DNA from: Bolinopsis microptera
Lineage: Eukaryota > Ctenophora > Tentaculata > Lobata > Bolinopsidae
Length of the DNA stretch: 64,000 nt
Reading direction: 5' to 3'
NCBI RefSeq assembly: GCF_026151205.1
Contig: NC_087074.1
Coordinates: 8,163,726 to 8,227,725, forward strand
Of this stretch, positions 32,820 through 46,200 are shown one piece after another. The notes under the pieces were generated by a model. It searched no databases, was not told the origin of the DNA, and saw only the letters and a program-made list of their open reading frames with translations. Within the stretch, counting starts at the first letter, position 1, and each line of letters begins with the position of its first letter. The position numbers and the translations under genes were made by a program.

Positions 32820-33000
32820 GGCTTGACATTGCAGCTATAGGTCTGTGGTCACCAATGGAGATGGCATTTTTTGATATCAGGGTTTTACACCCCGGAGCCA
32901 AAAGCAACGCTAATCACAACACCCCAGCAAAGATGTACAGTATAGTATATAGTAAGCATGAGAGAGAGAAAGAAAGGAAATATGGAGACCGCTGTGTACC
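32820..33000 (+). pseudogene. Old PHD/RT-element ORF, piece 2
   Basis: Continues the frame of the piece at 22190-22319 after the GGCTT duplication: LDIAAIGLWSP, then FFDIRVLHPGAKSN, then SKHEREKERKYGDR. Homologous to 25790-25960 of the full element. It breaks off at about 32993, where an antisense LINE is inserted. Confidence 0.75.
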
Positions 33001-34621
33001 AATTCAAACTCAAAACTCGCACAAGATTAGATCTCATTAAAAAGATTAAAATGTATATAATGGAGCTTGTCGAACAAAACATAGCTGAGCACATATAAAG
33101 TTGCCTTTAGTTGAAATTATCATATTAATGCGCTATAAGAGTTGTTAGAGTGGAAACAGGTGCATAGCTACGGCTAGCTAGCTATTCCAAAATTTTAAAA
33201 TTTAACGACTGTTATCAGTCGCATAGCGTCATGCCGTTTTTGCTGGCGAATTGATGGCAGTGTAACTGAGATGGTATGCAGTGAAATTGATTCTGTGATG
33301 GCGTGCTTATGGTATTGAGACAGAGTTATTATTAGCATTACGGTTGATGTTGCGCTCTGATTTCCTTAGTCCCGTTATATTGTGTAACATAAAGTTAGGC
33401 CATTCGTCTGTGATGCCCTCGTTTTGTTGATCAATGAGCATGTTTTTTATGCACCTTTTGTAGATGTTAAGGTTGAAGAGACTTGGTAAGGAAGTTGCTG
33501 CGACACTATATCTGTTTATTGCTAATAGTGGACCTTTGTAGAATACTGAATTATTGTAAGGGTGTTTACCGTATTCATCTGACCATAAAGTTGTAAAACT
33601 CGAATACGGATCGGCGACGTTAAATATTGGTGCACTGTTAGGTATTGTTTTCTTTATAGAGGGAGGCACTAGACTTGGGAAGTTTTTCAGCTTATGTATA
33701 AACACTAATGCGTTCTTCACAATGATACTATGAACTGTCAATATTTTGTGTACATAGAAACCAGACTTGGTACTTGCTGGTGGTGTACCATCTTTGTACC
33801 AGTAATTAACAAAACCTGGTAGTATTGCTCTAAGACCCATTTTTTGTTTTACAAATAGTGTTTCTATATGGGATTTGGCAGCAAAACCCCAGACGAGGGA
33901 GCAGTAATTAAGGTGAGACTGAACAAAGCTGTGATATATTTGTAAACGTGCTTCCAGAGGCAAATATTTTTTAAGTTTGTACATGACTCCAATGTATCTG
34001 GCCATTTTCATTTTCATGGCAGAAATATGTTGCGACCAGTTCAGTTTGTTATCTATTATAACTCCTAAGAAACGGGCTTCTGTTTTTCTTTCGATTGTGA
34101 CACCAGAAATTACTACATCGCGATAAATGAGGTTTCTTTGCCGAGAAAAGATCATATAATTCGTTTTTTTAAGATTTAAAGCTAAACCGTTGTTATCTAC
34201 CCATTTAACTAAGACATCGCTAAGAATTTTGAGCTTATCATAAACCTCGTTTATATTTTCTCCTGTTAGGAAAATGTTTGCATCATCTGCGTACATGATG
34301 AAATTAGCTATTTCTGATATTTGAGGAAGATCGTTTATGTAGATAATAAAAAGGAGAGGTCCCAAAATTGAACCTTGGGGTACACCGTAAATAATGGGGT
34401 TGGCTGAGGATTCAGAGGATCCAATAGATACAAACTGGTTTCTGTTCCTAAGATATGATTTAAACCAGTTTAGAGCGAGACCTCTTATGCCATAGTGCTC
34501 GAGCTTATTCAGGAGTATGGAGTGATCCACAAGGTCAAAGGCTTTGCTAAAGTCAATCAAAAGGAGCAAAGTAACTTGCTTTTTGGACATTGAATTGAGA
34601 ATTCTGTCTTTAGCATTAAGA
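33001..34621 (-). mobile_element. 5'-truncated LINE inserted in the old PHD/RT ORF
   Basis: The reading frame of the host ORF ends at about 32993 and resumes at about 34622, so this interval is a later insertion. It carries a LINE RT on the minus strand and about 300 bp of presumed 3' UTR. Exact ends and target duplication are not clear. Confidence 0.7.
33307..34590 (-). CDS. LINE reverse transcriptase, 5'-truncated (427 aa)
   Basis: Non-LTR RT that starts at motif A: LLLLIDFSKAFDLVDHSILL, then YGVPQGSILGPLLFIIYIND (motif B) and FIMYADDANIFL (motif C, YADD), then the thumb and a jockey/CR1-like C-terminal region. N-terminal RT blocks and the endonuclease are missing. The frame is open for a few codons before the ATG, back to the truncation point at about 34621. 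A different subfamily from the LINE at 17167. Confidence 0.85.
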   Translation of the reverse strand: MSKKQVTLLLLIDFSKAFDLVDHSILLNKLEHYGIRGLALNWFKSYLRNRNQFVSIGSSESSANPIIYGVPQGSILGPLLFIIYINDLPQISEIANFIMYADDANIFLTGENINEVYDKLKILSDVLVKWVDNNGLALNLKKTNYMIFSRQRNLIYRDVVISGVTIERKTEARFLGVIIDNKLNWSQHISAMKMKMARYIGVMYKLKKYLPLEARLQIYHSFVQSHLNYCSLVWGFAAKSHIETLFVKQKMGLRAILPGFVNYWYKDGTPPASTKSGFYVHKILTVHSIIVKNALVFIHKLKNFPSLVPPSIKKTIPNSAPIFNVADPYSSFTTLWSDEYGKHPYNNSVFYKGPLLAINRYSVAATSLPSLFNLNIYKRCIKNMLIDQQNEGITDEWPNFMLHNITGLRKSERNINRNANNNSVSIP

Positions 34622-35050
34622 AGTGCATGTTACAGATCGAAAAAGTAACCTGCAATGGCCTTGTATTCTCGACCACCGGAGGTATGGGCCCACAGGCTAC
34701 CATGTTCCTTAAACAAGTGGCAACACTTCTGGCAGCCAAGACCAGCCAGGACAAAAGCCTCATCATCGCAGACGTCGTTTGCGATTTGAGCTACTTAAAA
34801 CAGTTTTGATTGCAGTGAGAGGACACAGAGGACGGTATTATGAGAAAGCAATACCTGATGACGAACTGGACCTAAATCTTGCACACACCACCAGCGATGA
34901 AGACAGGGGTGATGATGTTGATGATGAAGATGAGGAAGTTGATGATGAGGTTGAGAATGTAGAGGAAGAGGTTTCAGAAGAGTGGGCTGAAAAGAAGACA
35001 AGATTCTATTCTAATTTATTGATTATTATATTTATTGAAATAAACATATA
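34622..35050 (+). pseudogene. Old PHD/RT-element ORF, piece 3 (C-terminus with acidic tail)
   Basis: Resumes the host ORF with LQIEKVTCNGLVFSTTGGMG, then after a frameshift near 34785 MRFELLKTVLIAVRGHRG, which aligns with 25960-26170 of the full element. It ends in a run of Asp/Glu codons (about 34890-34985). Together with 22190-22319 and 32820-33000 it makes one broken ORF spread over 12.8 kb. Confidence 0.75.
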
Positions 35051-35783
35051 ATATCCATTACTCCAGGAGTGATGACAGGGAAACAAGCGTTATGCTGGGC
35101 TTGTATAATAAGTCACTGGTAAAGCCTCATATAGAGTATTGTTCGAAAGGCATGGAAACTGGTCACTGATCCTTGAATTGGAAGGTGTTCAAAGATCATT
35201 CACCCGTATGATCGATGGATTGGGCCTCATGACCTACAGAGAGAGACTGGATTACTAGAAGCTCAAAACCTTGCTTGAATGTAGGGTCCGTTTGGATCTC
35301 ATTGAGATGTTCAAGATCCAGGAAGGCTTTGTGGATTATGGGTCTGATATATTTGGTCGTGCTGGTAGGACTGTCTCTGCTAGGTCAAAGCCACACAGAT
35401 TAACCACAAATGAGAGTGACTTCTTTGCCCAAAGGGTCTTGCGCTACTGGAACAGTCTACCACCACTTGTGAAAGCTAGTGAGTCGGTTACTGGATTCAA
35501 AAGGGGATTAGATGCCTTTCCCCTTCATGGATATCAGGCAAATAAGCTTGGCCACTACTGGGAACTGTCATATGACATCTTTGATAGGACAGATGTGTCT
35601 GTGTCTAATAGGAATTTTTATAGAAATTTTAATATTTATGGAATTATGTCTTCTTCATTTGATAGGCTGATGAGTTTCATACTGAGATTTCTTGTAATCA
35701 TAATCCATTTTTCATGTCCTCTGTCAGTCAGCCTTCGGCGGCGCGCGAAAAATGGCATGCAAGGTATGTCAATCAAGATTTAA
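35051..35783 (+). pseudogene. CR1/L2-like LINE C-terminal relic
   Basis: Translation gives the usual post-RT region of CR1/L2-like LINEs: SLVKPHIEYCSKAW, VQRSFTRMIDGLGLMTYRER, RVRLDLIEMFKI, then FFAQRVLRYWNSLPPLVKAS. Stops and a frameshift lie before 35271; the last 170 codons (35271-35783) are open. The RT core is absent. Confidence 0.75.
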
Positions 35784-37213
35784 TTTACAGTTATTAACTT
35801 CTGTTTTCTTAACAGTTTCTAACTAGAATGATGCTCTTTCAAATCATCTTGTATTATACCTAGTAAGTTTATGCGTGGTCTACCCCGTCTACCGTTATAT
35901 GGTTTGCCTGATGTTAGGGCAATTCTTAGAGCTAAGACTGTTATCATCGATAAGAAGAATGTGGCCAAGTAATTACCACCTAGAATTTACAAGCAAATGT
36001 GTATGGTGTGTTTGAAAATGCCCCCAGGGCCTTAAAGATTAATGTCAAAGGCCCTCTGTAATTACACATAAAATGTCTTGACCCCTTGCCGCTTGTGGAA
36101 TATTGGCACTACGTGTATTTTAAATAGGCTGGGGCCTTTGCTAACACTACAATATATTTTGTCTTTTGATGCATACGTTTGGTGTCCGTACTGGTACCCA
36201 TTGGTATTATTTTTTACCCTGACTTATTTTAACATACTGCTGCATGAATTAATTAAATGTGTCCTGGCATGTTTGTTTTATCACTTGCACTGTATAACAG
36301 TCTCTGCTTGTTTTCTTTTAGCTCACAGATCTAGTTATATGAGCTCATTCTTGTGATATGACACTGTGTTGGAGGGAAATGCTTGAAAGCATACTAGTAG
36401 TTAAAACTGTAGTACTATAACGGTAGAACTTCCTATAACAGTTATAGCTTAACTAAGGTAGTACCGTAGCAAATTGTATCCTCTAAAATAATCCAATTTG
36501 TTCAATTTTGTCCAATTTTACGTTTCTACAGGGAACCTTATGCCACTGGTTACGTCAAGTAAAACATTTGACCCTAACCAAACTTATGGGCATGTCGATC
36601 TTATCTCATTGTACACAGCGATGCCAAGTTGAAGTATACAAATCTGATAGAACAAATAACGGTTGATGGTGCAAAAACCTCATCAGTTGATTAATCAGTC
36701 AAATTTCAATGTTGAGGTATGCCTCAATTCCATAGAATAATTCAAGATTTAAAAAAATCAAACTGTGTACGATCTTGTGAACAGCCCAAAGATCAAGAAT
36801 GTACAAGAAAACTTCCGTCATGCTCTAAGATCCAATAGTTCACCACACATGCAACAAATCGATCAATCCTTATATGGACAGTACACATATCATGGTTTCA
36901 TGCTGTTATAGCACTGTGTTTCATGTTTAATATATTGAGCTTTACTGCTGTATGCCAGAGAACTGAGCTAAGTTCAGCAGGAACTGAAAAATTACAGTTA
37001 TTGGAAATAAAGCGTCCACCCACCAGAGTAATTATTTATATAATATGTGGACACATTTTATGTAAAACGAAATGAAGTTCTAGTTAATGTAAATACCATA
37101 CGATAAATGTCAGAAACTTTAGTACTTATACTTTTATAGCTATGAAAATAGCATTGAAAAGGAACACCTGAGGGAAAGGGAGGCTTCCAGGCCCTTGTTG
37201 CTACGCTTGAAGA
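35784..37213. other. Upstream region of PITPNM; no gene seen
   Basis: Presumed promoter and 5' UTR of the PITPNM gene. No convincing 5' exon, CpG-rich block or transposon end. Confidence 0.4.
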
Positions 37214-40200
37214 ATGTTGATTAAAGAATATCGCATACCATTGCCCATGTCTGTGGAGGAGTACAAAATTGCTCAACTGTACATGATCCAGGTTTGTTAA
37301 TAAAGTTTATAGACTAGGTCTGTAAAAGCTCCTTGTTGTAAAATATGGTTTTCTTATTTCATAAATTAGACTCGTTAAAAAAAAACTTACAGCACTTGAG
37401 TAGTTAATACAATAATATCATTGTAACGTCAGGTTAAAATAGTTTACCATCCTGGCCATTTACCTAAATAGATAATAGATATTTATATCATTACTGAAAT
37501 AACAATTTTCCATTTCTTTAGAGGAAAAGTAAAGAAGAGTCTCAAGGTCGGAACAGTGGGATAGAAATAGTAGAGAACAAACCATACACTGACGGACCAG
37601 GAGGCGAGGGGCAGTACACTAAAAAGATATACCACATAGCGGGACATGTTCCTCAGTACATTAAAAGTAAGTTAGCTGGGCATGTTCAGGCATGTTCATT
37701 GTACATCATCAGTTCAGTAAGTAAGACACTCTCATTTGTATTATTTCTGCTCGTACCTCTCCATCGAGAAGAAGAAAACGGTTATTTTTGATCTTTTACT
37801 GTTTAAAAATTTGACTGTGTGTAACGAGGTTTTATTTCAGACGTTATACCCAAGTCAGCGCGGTCACTGCACGAAGAGGCGTGGAATGCCTACCCCTATG
37901 CAAGGACCAAGTTCTCCTGCGAGTTTGTACCTAGATTTGTCCTGGATATCGAGAGCAGATATGTAGCTGACTGTGGGACACAGGTTACTGTTCATTCTTG
38001 CTTTTAGTTATTTGTATCTGTACGTTCATTATAATTGTAGTGGAGAGAACAATAATGTGGAGATCGATTCGTCCCACTTTAATCTGCTTAGTGTACAAGT
38101 TTAGCTTTCGCCTCTCTGTTATTAGGCGGTTATAAAGTATAAGTTAACAGTAACTCTATAGTCTTTTGTCAGTCAACTTAGATGATAGATTACACCACGT
38201 TATGCCATTGTACATATTATAGAATAAAATGAATTAGGAAAGAGTGTTTAAAAGCAAATCCTAATGATTCACAAAGCTGTGATTCTATCACTATGTCCAC
38301 TACCATCCACAATATACCTATCAACCATCAGCATCCCCCCAATGCTCCTTTATATTTTTACTGCGTGCAATTATTGAATACACAGAGTGGGCACGTTCAT
38401 AGCCCAGTTCGGCTCTGTAATAGACTTTAAATACAGCAGCTGTTACGTTAATTAACTGAAGATGCTATTTCCATCCAGAGAGGTTAAATTTCAGAGCGAT
38501 GTTGCTATTTGGGCTGGAATTCCATTGTACGATTTCGCAAGATTCTCAGGCTGTAGAAAATTGCTATGAAACAACAATAATTTATCTTATATAATATTGT
38601 GGAGTTTTACACTTAACCAGATGACAGTAAGTGTGTGTTCCAACGTGTTGAGAACATTAAAGTATGGCAAAGTTTCGAGCTGTCAGCCTTTACAAAACTG
38701 ATAGTTGGTCAAGAGCCGGTTATATTTGTATTTGCAGTAATCTCCGCGCACTCCCTGACTCTCTCAACGGTCTCTGACGTCACAGACCCTGCAATTTGTG
38801 CCCACGTGATTTAACTTGTGCACGTGACACAGTAACGAGACCAGCACGTGGCCTGCAGACAATACTGAATCATGTTTCATTGCCATATGCGTCAGCAGGG
38901 TTTTATGACATATCAGCTAAGGCTCATAAAAGCAATTGCAATTTAGGCGATTTGGGATGTAACTATCGGTGGAGTTTTGTGCACACGCGGTTGTCAGATG
39001 AGCTAGATTAATAGCATACAGGCTGTTCTGAAGTAAATATAAGCTGCATGACGTTGCAGTCTATATTGTTGCGCTCTGTGCACAAGAGTTAATTATAATT
39101 AGCGCCAGGTCACTGCGGGCAACATAAACTACCATCTGTTCAGGCAGCTACATTACTGGCATTCCGCACCAGAATTACTGGCATTCCGGACAACGATTTC
39201 CTGGGATTTGTGGAGGTTTCTAAATATTTTACCAGGCATCTCGACACCTTTTTATCTCGACACCTTCAAATAATAGGACCGTATAAGAGAGCGGATACGA
39301 CAAGAGATATTCACCGTTAGTAAGTTATGTACAGTATTTTCACCTCTAACCACCATATCCTAACTGTAAAGAGTCTTGATCAGTGCTACTAATACTGTAA
39401 CACATGGCCGCATGTTTATTGTTAATGTTAAGATATAATATTTAGAACAAGTAACCAGTTGTGTCATGTAATAATAATATGTTCTCACCTGGTATAACTG
39501 TTTAAATAGTTCATCTGAAAGCCAGAAAGAAGGAGAAGTGAGCCAGAAAGAAGGAGAAGTGAGACAGAGAGAAGGAGAAAGGTGTTATTCAATATACTAG
39601 GAAGGCAGTAACAAGAATAGACTGTATTATATGACTTGCTCACCTCTAAGGTATGGTAATCCTACAAAAGAAGGGTGCGGGGGAGTGTGTTCTCAATTGA
39701 TCAGCACAGTACCAACATCAGTGGAACACTCTAGACTCTAGAGGTACCCTCCGTGTAGAAAACTGTGTTACGTAAAACATATAACCGTAAATTATCCTGG
39801 TAATTACATAATATATAATAACCTGACACCTCATTAAAGCATTCGTCGTATGTATATTGTATAGTTCTCTATTGAACTATCCTAGGAACACATGCAAACA
39901 TACTTTATCATGACTTCATGACGTTGAAGGTGTACATGACATATTATGGTATAATCGCACTGTGTACTGTGTAGAAGCTGAAAACGCCCTCAATTGTGCT
40001 ATGTCCAGCATGTTCTATGCGCGTGAATATAAATAGTTTCTTCCAAACCTTGCTTTAGCTAAGAAAGTGGAGCAAATTTTTCTTTTCTCACCGGGCAGCT
40101 CTTCGGTGAGAAAATGTATTATGTATAATTCTCTCGTTTCCTGGCACATGTATCTAATTAATTGTTTTAAAATTAATTGTTTTAAAACAAGGTCACTGCC

Positions 40201-43200
40201 AGGTAATTGCTCGTTAAGAGTTCATCTCATGACAACGTAAATCTCATGTAAATTAAGTGTTTACAGCTGCTTAATATAATGTGACATGTGTTAATGTGAC
40301 GTGTTTTATTGTTCATGCGAGAAAAATGTACTGTGTCTTATATTATATATATAATAACAATGCTTTTAATTAGCTTTCAATAATGTAAGACGGACTCACG
40401 ACTGTCGTGAATTATCGAATGTGAACCAAATCCCATCATATTAGATTTGAAGTTTATAATTGGACCGGGTAATTGTTTCAGGGAGTGTGGTTATCATTGT
40501 CTCTTTATTATCAATTAAATAAGTCTCATTATAATTATATATACAGTATACACGTTAGTGTACTGTTGGGTGGAACGTCTCAACATTCAGTTTTATAGAC
40601 TTAGAAAAGTAATTATTATTATTATTAGTCAACCTGTTGTTCTCCAGCTACAGTAAGGTTCCTTATCTAATTATCTAATTATCTAATTATATAATATATA
40701 TATAATGGAGTAGTCATCAACGTTTCCCTTCTCAAAAAACTGCTAATTCGTTCACGCTAATTAACAAATTATAGACGTAGATAACGATGGTGAGTTAGTC
40801 TAACTCTACATTATCATATTTACGCTCAATAATCAAGCTTGGGATGGCATAAAGAGCGGTGCAAAATTGGTACTGTCCACATTTATTATATAAGAAGCAA
40901 CAGATATTAATATACTCTAAAATTAGAATTTTAAGAAACCGCCATCGCACGTGTTAAACTTATACCTATAGTTATTGCTTTAAACTTGCAGTTTCTTAGA
41001 TCTATTCATCTGTAGTTTCTCGAGACTTTAGAGTGCGTGCATGTCATATCTAATCTGTTTCTCAAATTAAAAAACATCCGTTGTTAATGCTTATTAATAA
41101 AGCATTGTATATGTTAAAACTGAAAATTGATACACGGTAAAATTGAACATTATATTAACATACAATTCCTAGATATGTTTTATTTCTCGATGGCGAAGAT
41201 TTCATCTTAAAGACAAATTTAGCCATACAAAAATATGGTTACAAAACCCATTATGTACTGTTATTATATAAAATTGGTTGCCAAGATCTACTGAAACTAA
41301 ATACCATTTATCTCTTCATAAAACTGTAATGAAATTACATAACGTTTCAACATCACTGCCTCAACGATGCAAAGCTTCCATGTTCATCGCTTCAAAGTTT
41401 CAGAGGACTTAGATAGTTATAAATATGTCCATTATTCTGATCTTTCGATATTCGACAAGCAAGAAGAAATTATTTGATAATGCTAGCAAGTATGTTATCA
41501 CAGTCCCTCGCCCGAATTGCATAGTGGGTTCATATTATGTACATAATGATGAAAGCCCTATATTGATCAGCTATTGTCCTCACTTTGATTTCTTTTTCTT
41601 GGCCGGAGCCTTTGCAGCTTTTCCACCCTTGGCTCCTTTGGCTCCCTTAGCAGGAGCAGCTCCCTTGCTTCCCTTTCCTTTCGCTTTGCTCTTCTTCTCA
41701 GTCAGACCCCTTGGGAAAGAAGACTCCTCCGGCTCTGGTTCAGGTTCTGGTTCTGGTTCTGGCTCGGGTTCTGGAGTTGGTTCCTTCAAGATGGGATTTC
41801 CTTCCTCATCTAGAGGAATAGGGTGTCCAAACTCGTCCAGGAGGACCGCAGGGGGCTCGGGTGTTGGTTCCACCAACTCAGTTTCACCTCCAAACGAGAC
41901 TTGCTTTTTAAGGGACCTGGCATACATACTCTCGATATCATCCACCGTGTAGAGGGTATCCTTGTGAACCTTCTTCTTGAGGTACAGACATATCCCCACT
42001 CCAGTAGACACCAGACACACGACCACTATGAACGCCAGGATCGTTCCTATCGTGGCGGTGGAGCTCTTTGAACAGCACGATTGTCCCCCGTTCTCAACAC
42101 AGCAGTGCTGGAAGCTGGAGCACTTAACATCACCACACACCTCGTTACCGCATACCAGTATAGGCATGACGAGGATCAATACACCCCACATTATAGATCA
42201 GCTGGATATCATGCAACTTTGAGCAGAGATAACAAACAAATACAGTAACAACAACACAAAACCGTGTAGCTATAATAAGCGGACTAAGTTTGAAAGTTTT
42301 GCAAAATGACAAGTATTATTGGAGATCTGGTGTGTATCGGAGAGGCGGAGTGCTGCAGCATGCACAAAGATAGCTAACAAGTATGATTAAACGAACTGCT
42401 AGCGCTGCCAGTAGATAATTCGAACGGTGTTTTAAATTGCTGCTTGATTGTCTCCCGTAAGCCCCGAATTTACGTGCAGCCAGTTGGGAAGATTAAAAGC
42501 AAGTCGATAATAGTTATTGATGCATATTATCATGGCACATTTTAGTGGTCCAGCACGTATTCTTGCTGTGTTTTTAATTGTGCACACAGTTCTAACTGCA
42601 CAGTATAGCTCTAGTTTTAAAGATCAGCGTTACTGGCTTTCATAGGAGATCTATTCTGGTTTGATAAAGGCATTTTCACAAGGCGTCCGGTTTTGGCGTG
42701 TACTGTATCTAGATTAATGGGAAGCCATTGGAGATCACACTTTAATTACATTGTAGTATTTAAGTGTTAATAACTGCAGAGTCAAAGTATCAGTGTTAAA
42801 CTTTTAGCAGCTGTTGCAGGCATAACTTATACTCATGTAGAATCTCCGGGGGTTTTAAAATATCTGGATACTAGTGGGGAGGTGAACTGTGTTTGTTTTC
42901 ACGCGTGATATTAATGCTGGGGTTTGATTGGTCAATATTGCAAGCTGATTGGTCAATATTGCAAGCTGATTGGTTAACAATATTTTAAATCTCCTGACCA
43001 GTTTACAGATTTGATACATCAACACAGATGTTTATATATGAAATCCTGCTCATCACCTCTTCGGAAACCAATACAGCAAGGAAATTGCATATTGCATCGA
43101 AGTTCGAACTGTGAAGTACCCCAGAAGTATCCCAGAAGTGAAATATAACTGTTCTATTTTGGCAATGTGCCCATTTCTAGTATCGTGACTCCGCTTTACA

Positions 43201-46200
43201 AACCTCACTTTTTGTTCTCTACCAATGCTGTACACGTTATGAAAGTTGACACTACAAGTGCAAGCCTAATGTACTGCACTCTAGGATATAATATGATAAA
43301 CCATTGCGTGAAGCTAATGTATAAATAGTATTTATTATTATTAAATACACAGTGTACAATAATGTATGCGGGATTTAATTACAGTGAAGTAGTGAAGAGT
43401 GTCTCGTTCCCCAGCAAGGATAACTTGAAATACACTGTAAAATTGTAGCTCTATTGTTTGGAAGGTGTGTTGCCTTTCGCTAGATGTGTTGCCTTCCCGC
43501 CTCTCGCTAGGCGTCACACATCCGTACGTGAGCTTAATGTGTTAAATCTTAACTTACAAACTACATTGGTTGAAGACTGAAGAGCTAGTTCCTTTGTTAT
43601 GTAGATTTGTCATACTTCGAGGTTCTCTTTCAACAGAATAATTTCGAAGCCGGTATCAACCTTTCTTGGGTTAATCCTCACAAAGGCCTAGACATTCGAG
43701 TGAAAGATATTATAATTTACTGCGCATTTTTAATGGCCGTCAGTATCTGGCAGGTGATACTGAATTTATATTTTGTTGAAAGAGGAGCTACGTACTTAGG
43801 GTCTGGTTATTGTGCACCGCCACCCTGCAGCAATCCTCGCGAATAAACCGTTATTAAAACAAGTAGCTCTTATCAGTGTGTTTAAACACATGTTTAATGT
43901 TATGTGCGGGAATATGTGTGGGAATTGTATTGTCTTGATCAGGTGATTTGGCAATTATAGTAAATAAGTTAAATGTTTTAAGGAGCTCTTTGATCATGTC
44001 CCCTTTTAGAATGTCACCAGTTTATGTAACAATATCAAGGTTAATACCACGATATAATACATGTCATTAACAACATTTATAATGTGTTTAAATTGTTGTT
44101 AGGATGATCCCAATAAACTAAATCTATGCAACTCTGTTAGTAATAAAATATATTGCTATTTTGTGCTTGTCGATTGAAAGCCAACTACTTACCAATTCTA
44201 AAACAATGGATATTACACCACAGCTGCGTGAAAAGCTGGCCTCTAAATTGTGAGCGTTTTGTCTGGTTATAATTTATACTGCAATTTAGATCTTCTAACG
44301 ACCAACTATTCGCGGCCAGCTATTTGCGGTTGTTCTATAGTTGAGGTCACATTTAACCAACTCTTCCTATAGAGATAATAATAATAAATATGAGTAGGTT
44401 ATGATAATAAACCTGAGTAGGTTCTAGGAGTTATCAAATATCATTACATTTTATCCTGTCCAGACATAAGAATGGATTTTGATCAGCAGCTGAAAATTCA
44501 AAAACCTAGGTATTATAACTATCCTAATAATATCATGTACATGTAGTATAACATTATCTTTTCTGATTACGCCAGTCACGTACGACGACAGTCATAAAAC
44601 GACCGTTAATTGTCCTGGTAGTATTTAAAGTGCAGTGTGGTGAACGGTTTGATTTTAATTGTTTGGTATTCAAACGATCTTCCTGCTCATAGCTGCATAC
44701 CATCGGATCAAGTCATTAGATGTGAAGACAATAGCAAAACAACAATTTCCTGGCGCCTGCACACCGCGTCACATCCTGGCTCTATTGCAGCTGAATTGGT
44801 GCGATAAACATCCAGTAATTTGGTACCAGCACGTTTTTATGCACTCTAATTAACTCCTAATGATGCTATAATATGCAAAGCTGATGTGTGTTGTCTGGCA
44901 TAATAATGTCAACAGTTGCTGGAGCATGTATCCTGTCCTGGTTAACCACATGGTGGAATGCCTGGAATCTTCCAACAGCATTACCAGATCATTCTACGCC
45001 ACAATTTCATTCAACAATTTGATCTATCAAAATAACTGCATATTGATATTCAAAAAATGTGTTCTTGTTACCGAGTCACGTTTCCATGTGACTACTTGTG
45101 AGCCACAAAGCGTCTGAAGCGAGCTCTCGTTTGAGTTCCAGGAGAGCTCAATAAATAGATTGACCAACAATTTACTGATAAATAGCTGATGAAGTGGTCT
45201 GTTAGCAGATTAGAGAAAGAAGGAGTGGCCAAGTTAACGAGTTCAGTGCACTAACATCAGCTTCTTACTTTTTTCTTCTACGTTACTTGTGTCACCACGT
45301 GACAGGTACTAATTGGACTGTGAGTAGGCTTCTGAGTCTGTGATATTATGTTGGCCAGTGAGAGTGAGTGAGACGATAAAATCGGATGTGTATGCTTAGT
45401 ACTTAATTAATATTCAATGCAACGATTTATATACTCTAATTCGACACGTACTCTAGTTCGAGCTAGAAATCACCTCTGTCGAACTAAAGTCCAGGTAGAG
45501 TAGTTGGACTAATATTTTTCCTCCATTTTCTGCTTGTGATCCAACTGCACACGTCATGAACAGTGGTATTAATGAGGACAGAGTTTCGTGTTCTTTCGTG
45601 ATCCTATGGCATGCACTGTTGCTACTCATATACAGTAGTTGCAGTCTGTTGCTGTACGCTATCGGATCACATTGATTGGGATAAAAAGCTCGTATGCTGA
45701 GATGGTACTTTTTTTTTTTTTTTTTTTTAAAGAGAGGCTGGGCCTGGTTGGCCCACGAGAGGATAGCATATGGATGCTTTGCCTACCTCTGGGGTATGGC
45801 AGTCCTGTGGGAGGATGCCAGTGGAATCAAGATGTGTAATCACGGATGATGGTAAGTGTTGTGGGGTGTGTTATAGATAAACGCTTAAGTGGTGGTTGAG
45901 TGTGGAAGAGAGGGGCGAAACAAGACGGCGTTAAAGTAGTCGCTATGTTACACCTGTCTGGTCCAACTCCTCCGGCACCACTAAGCGTTTAGTGTGGTTT
46001 GTAAAATTGACAATGGTGGAGATGTGTTGGTTGTCGAATATTTCATTGACAGAGAGGTAGTAGTCCCGGAAATATTGACCTCTTATTTGGGCAATAGCCG
46101 GGCACTGTCCGAGAAAGTGTGAGACAGTCTCCTCTCCGTCGCCGCATTTAGGACAAGCACTTGTGTCTGATTTGTGAATGGTGTGTAGGTGTTTGTTGAG

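Noticed and set aside
34779..35051. Independent acidic protein gene
   Set aside because: Its first part aligns with the C-terminus of the PHD/RT protein, so it is the tail of that broken ORF.
41425..41952. Plus-strand ORF with a Gly-Ser repeat
   Set aside because: Antisense shadow of the Glu-Pro tract in the six-cysteine membrane protein gene, which has a signal peptide, cysteine pattern and membrane helix.
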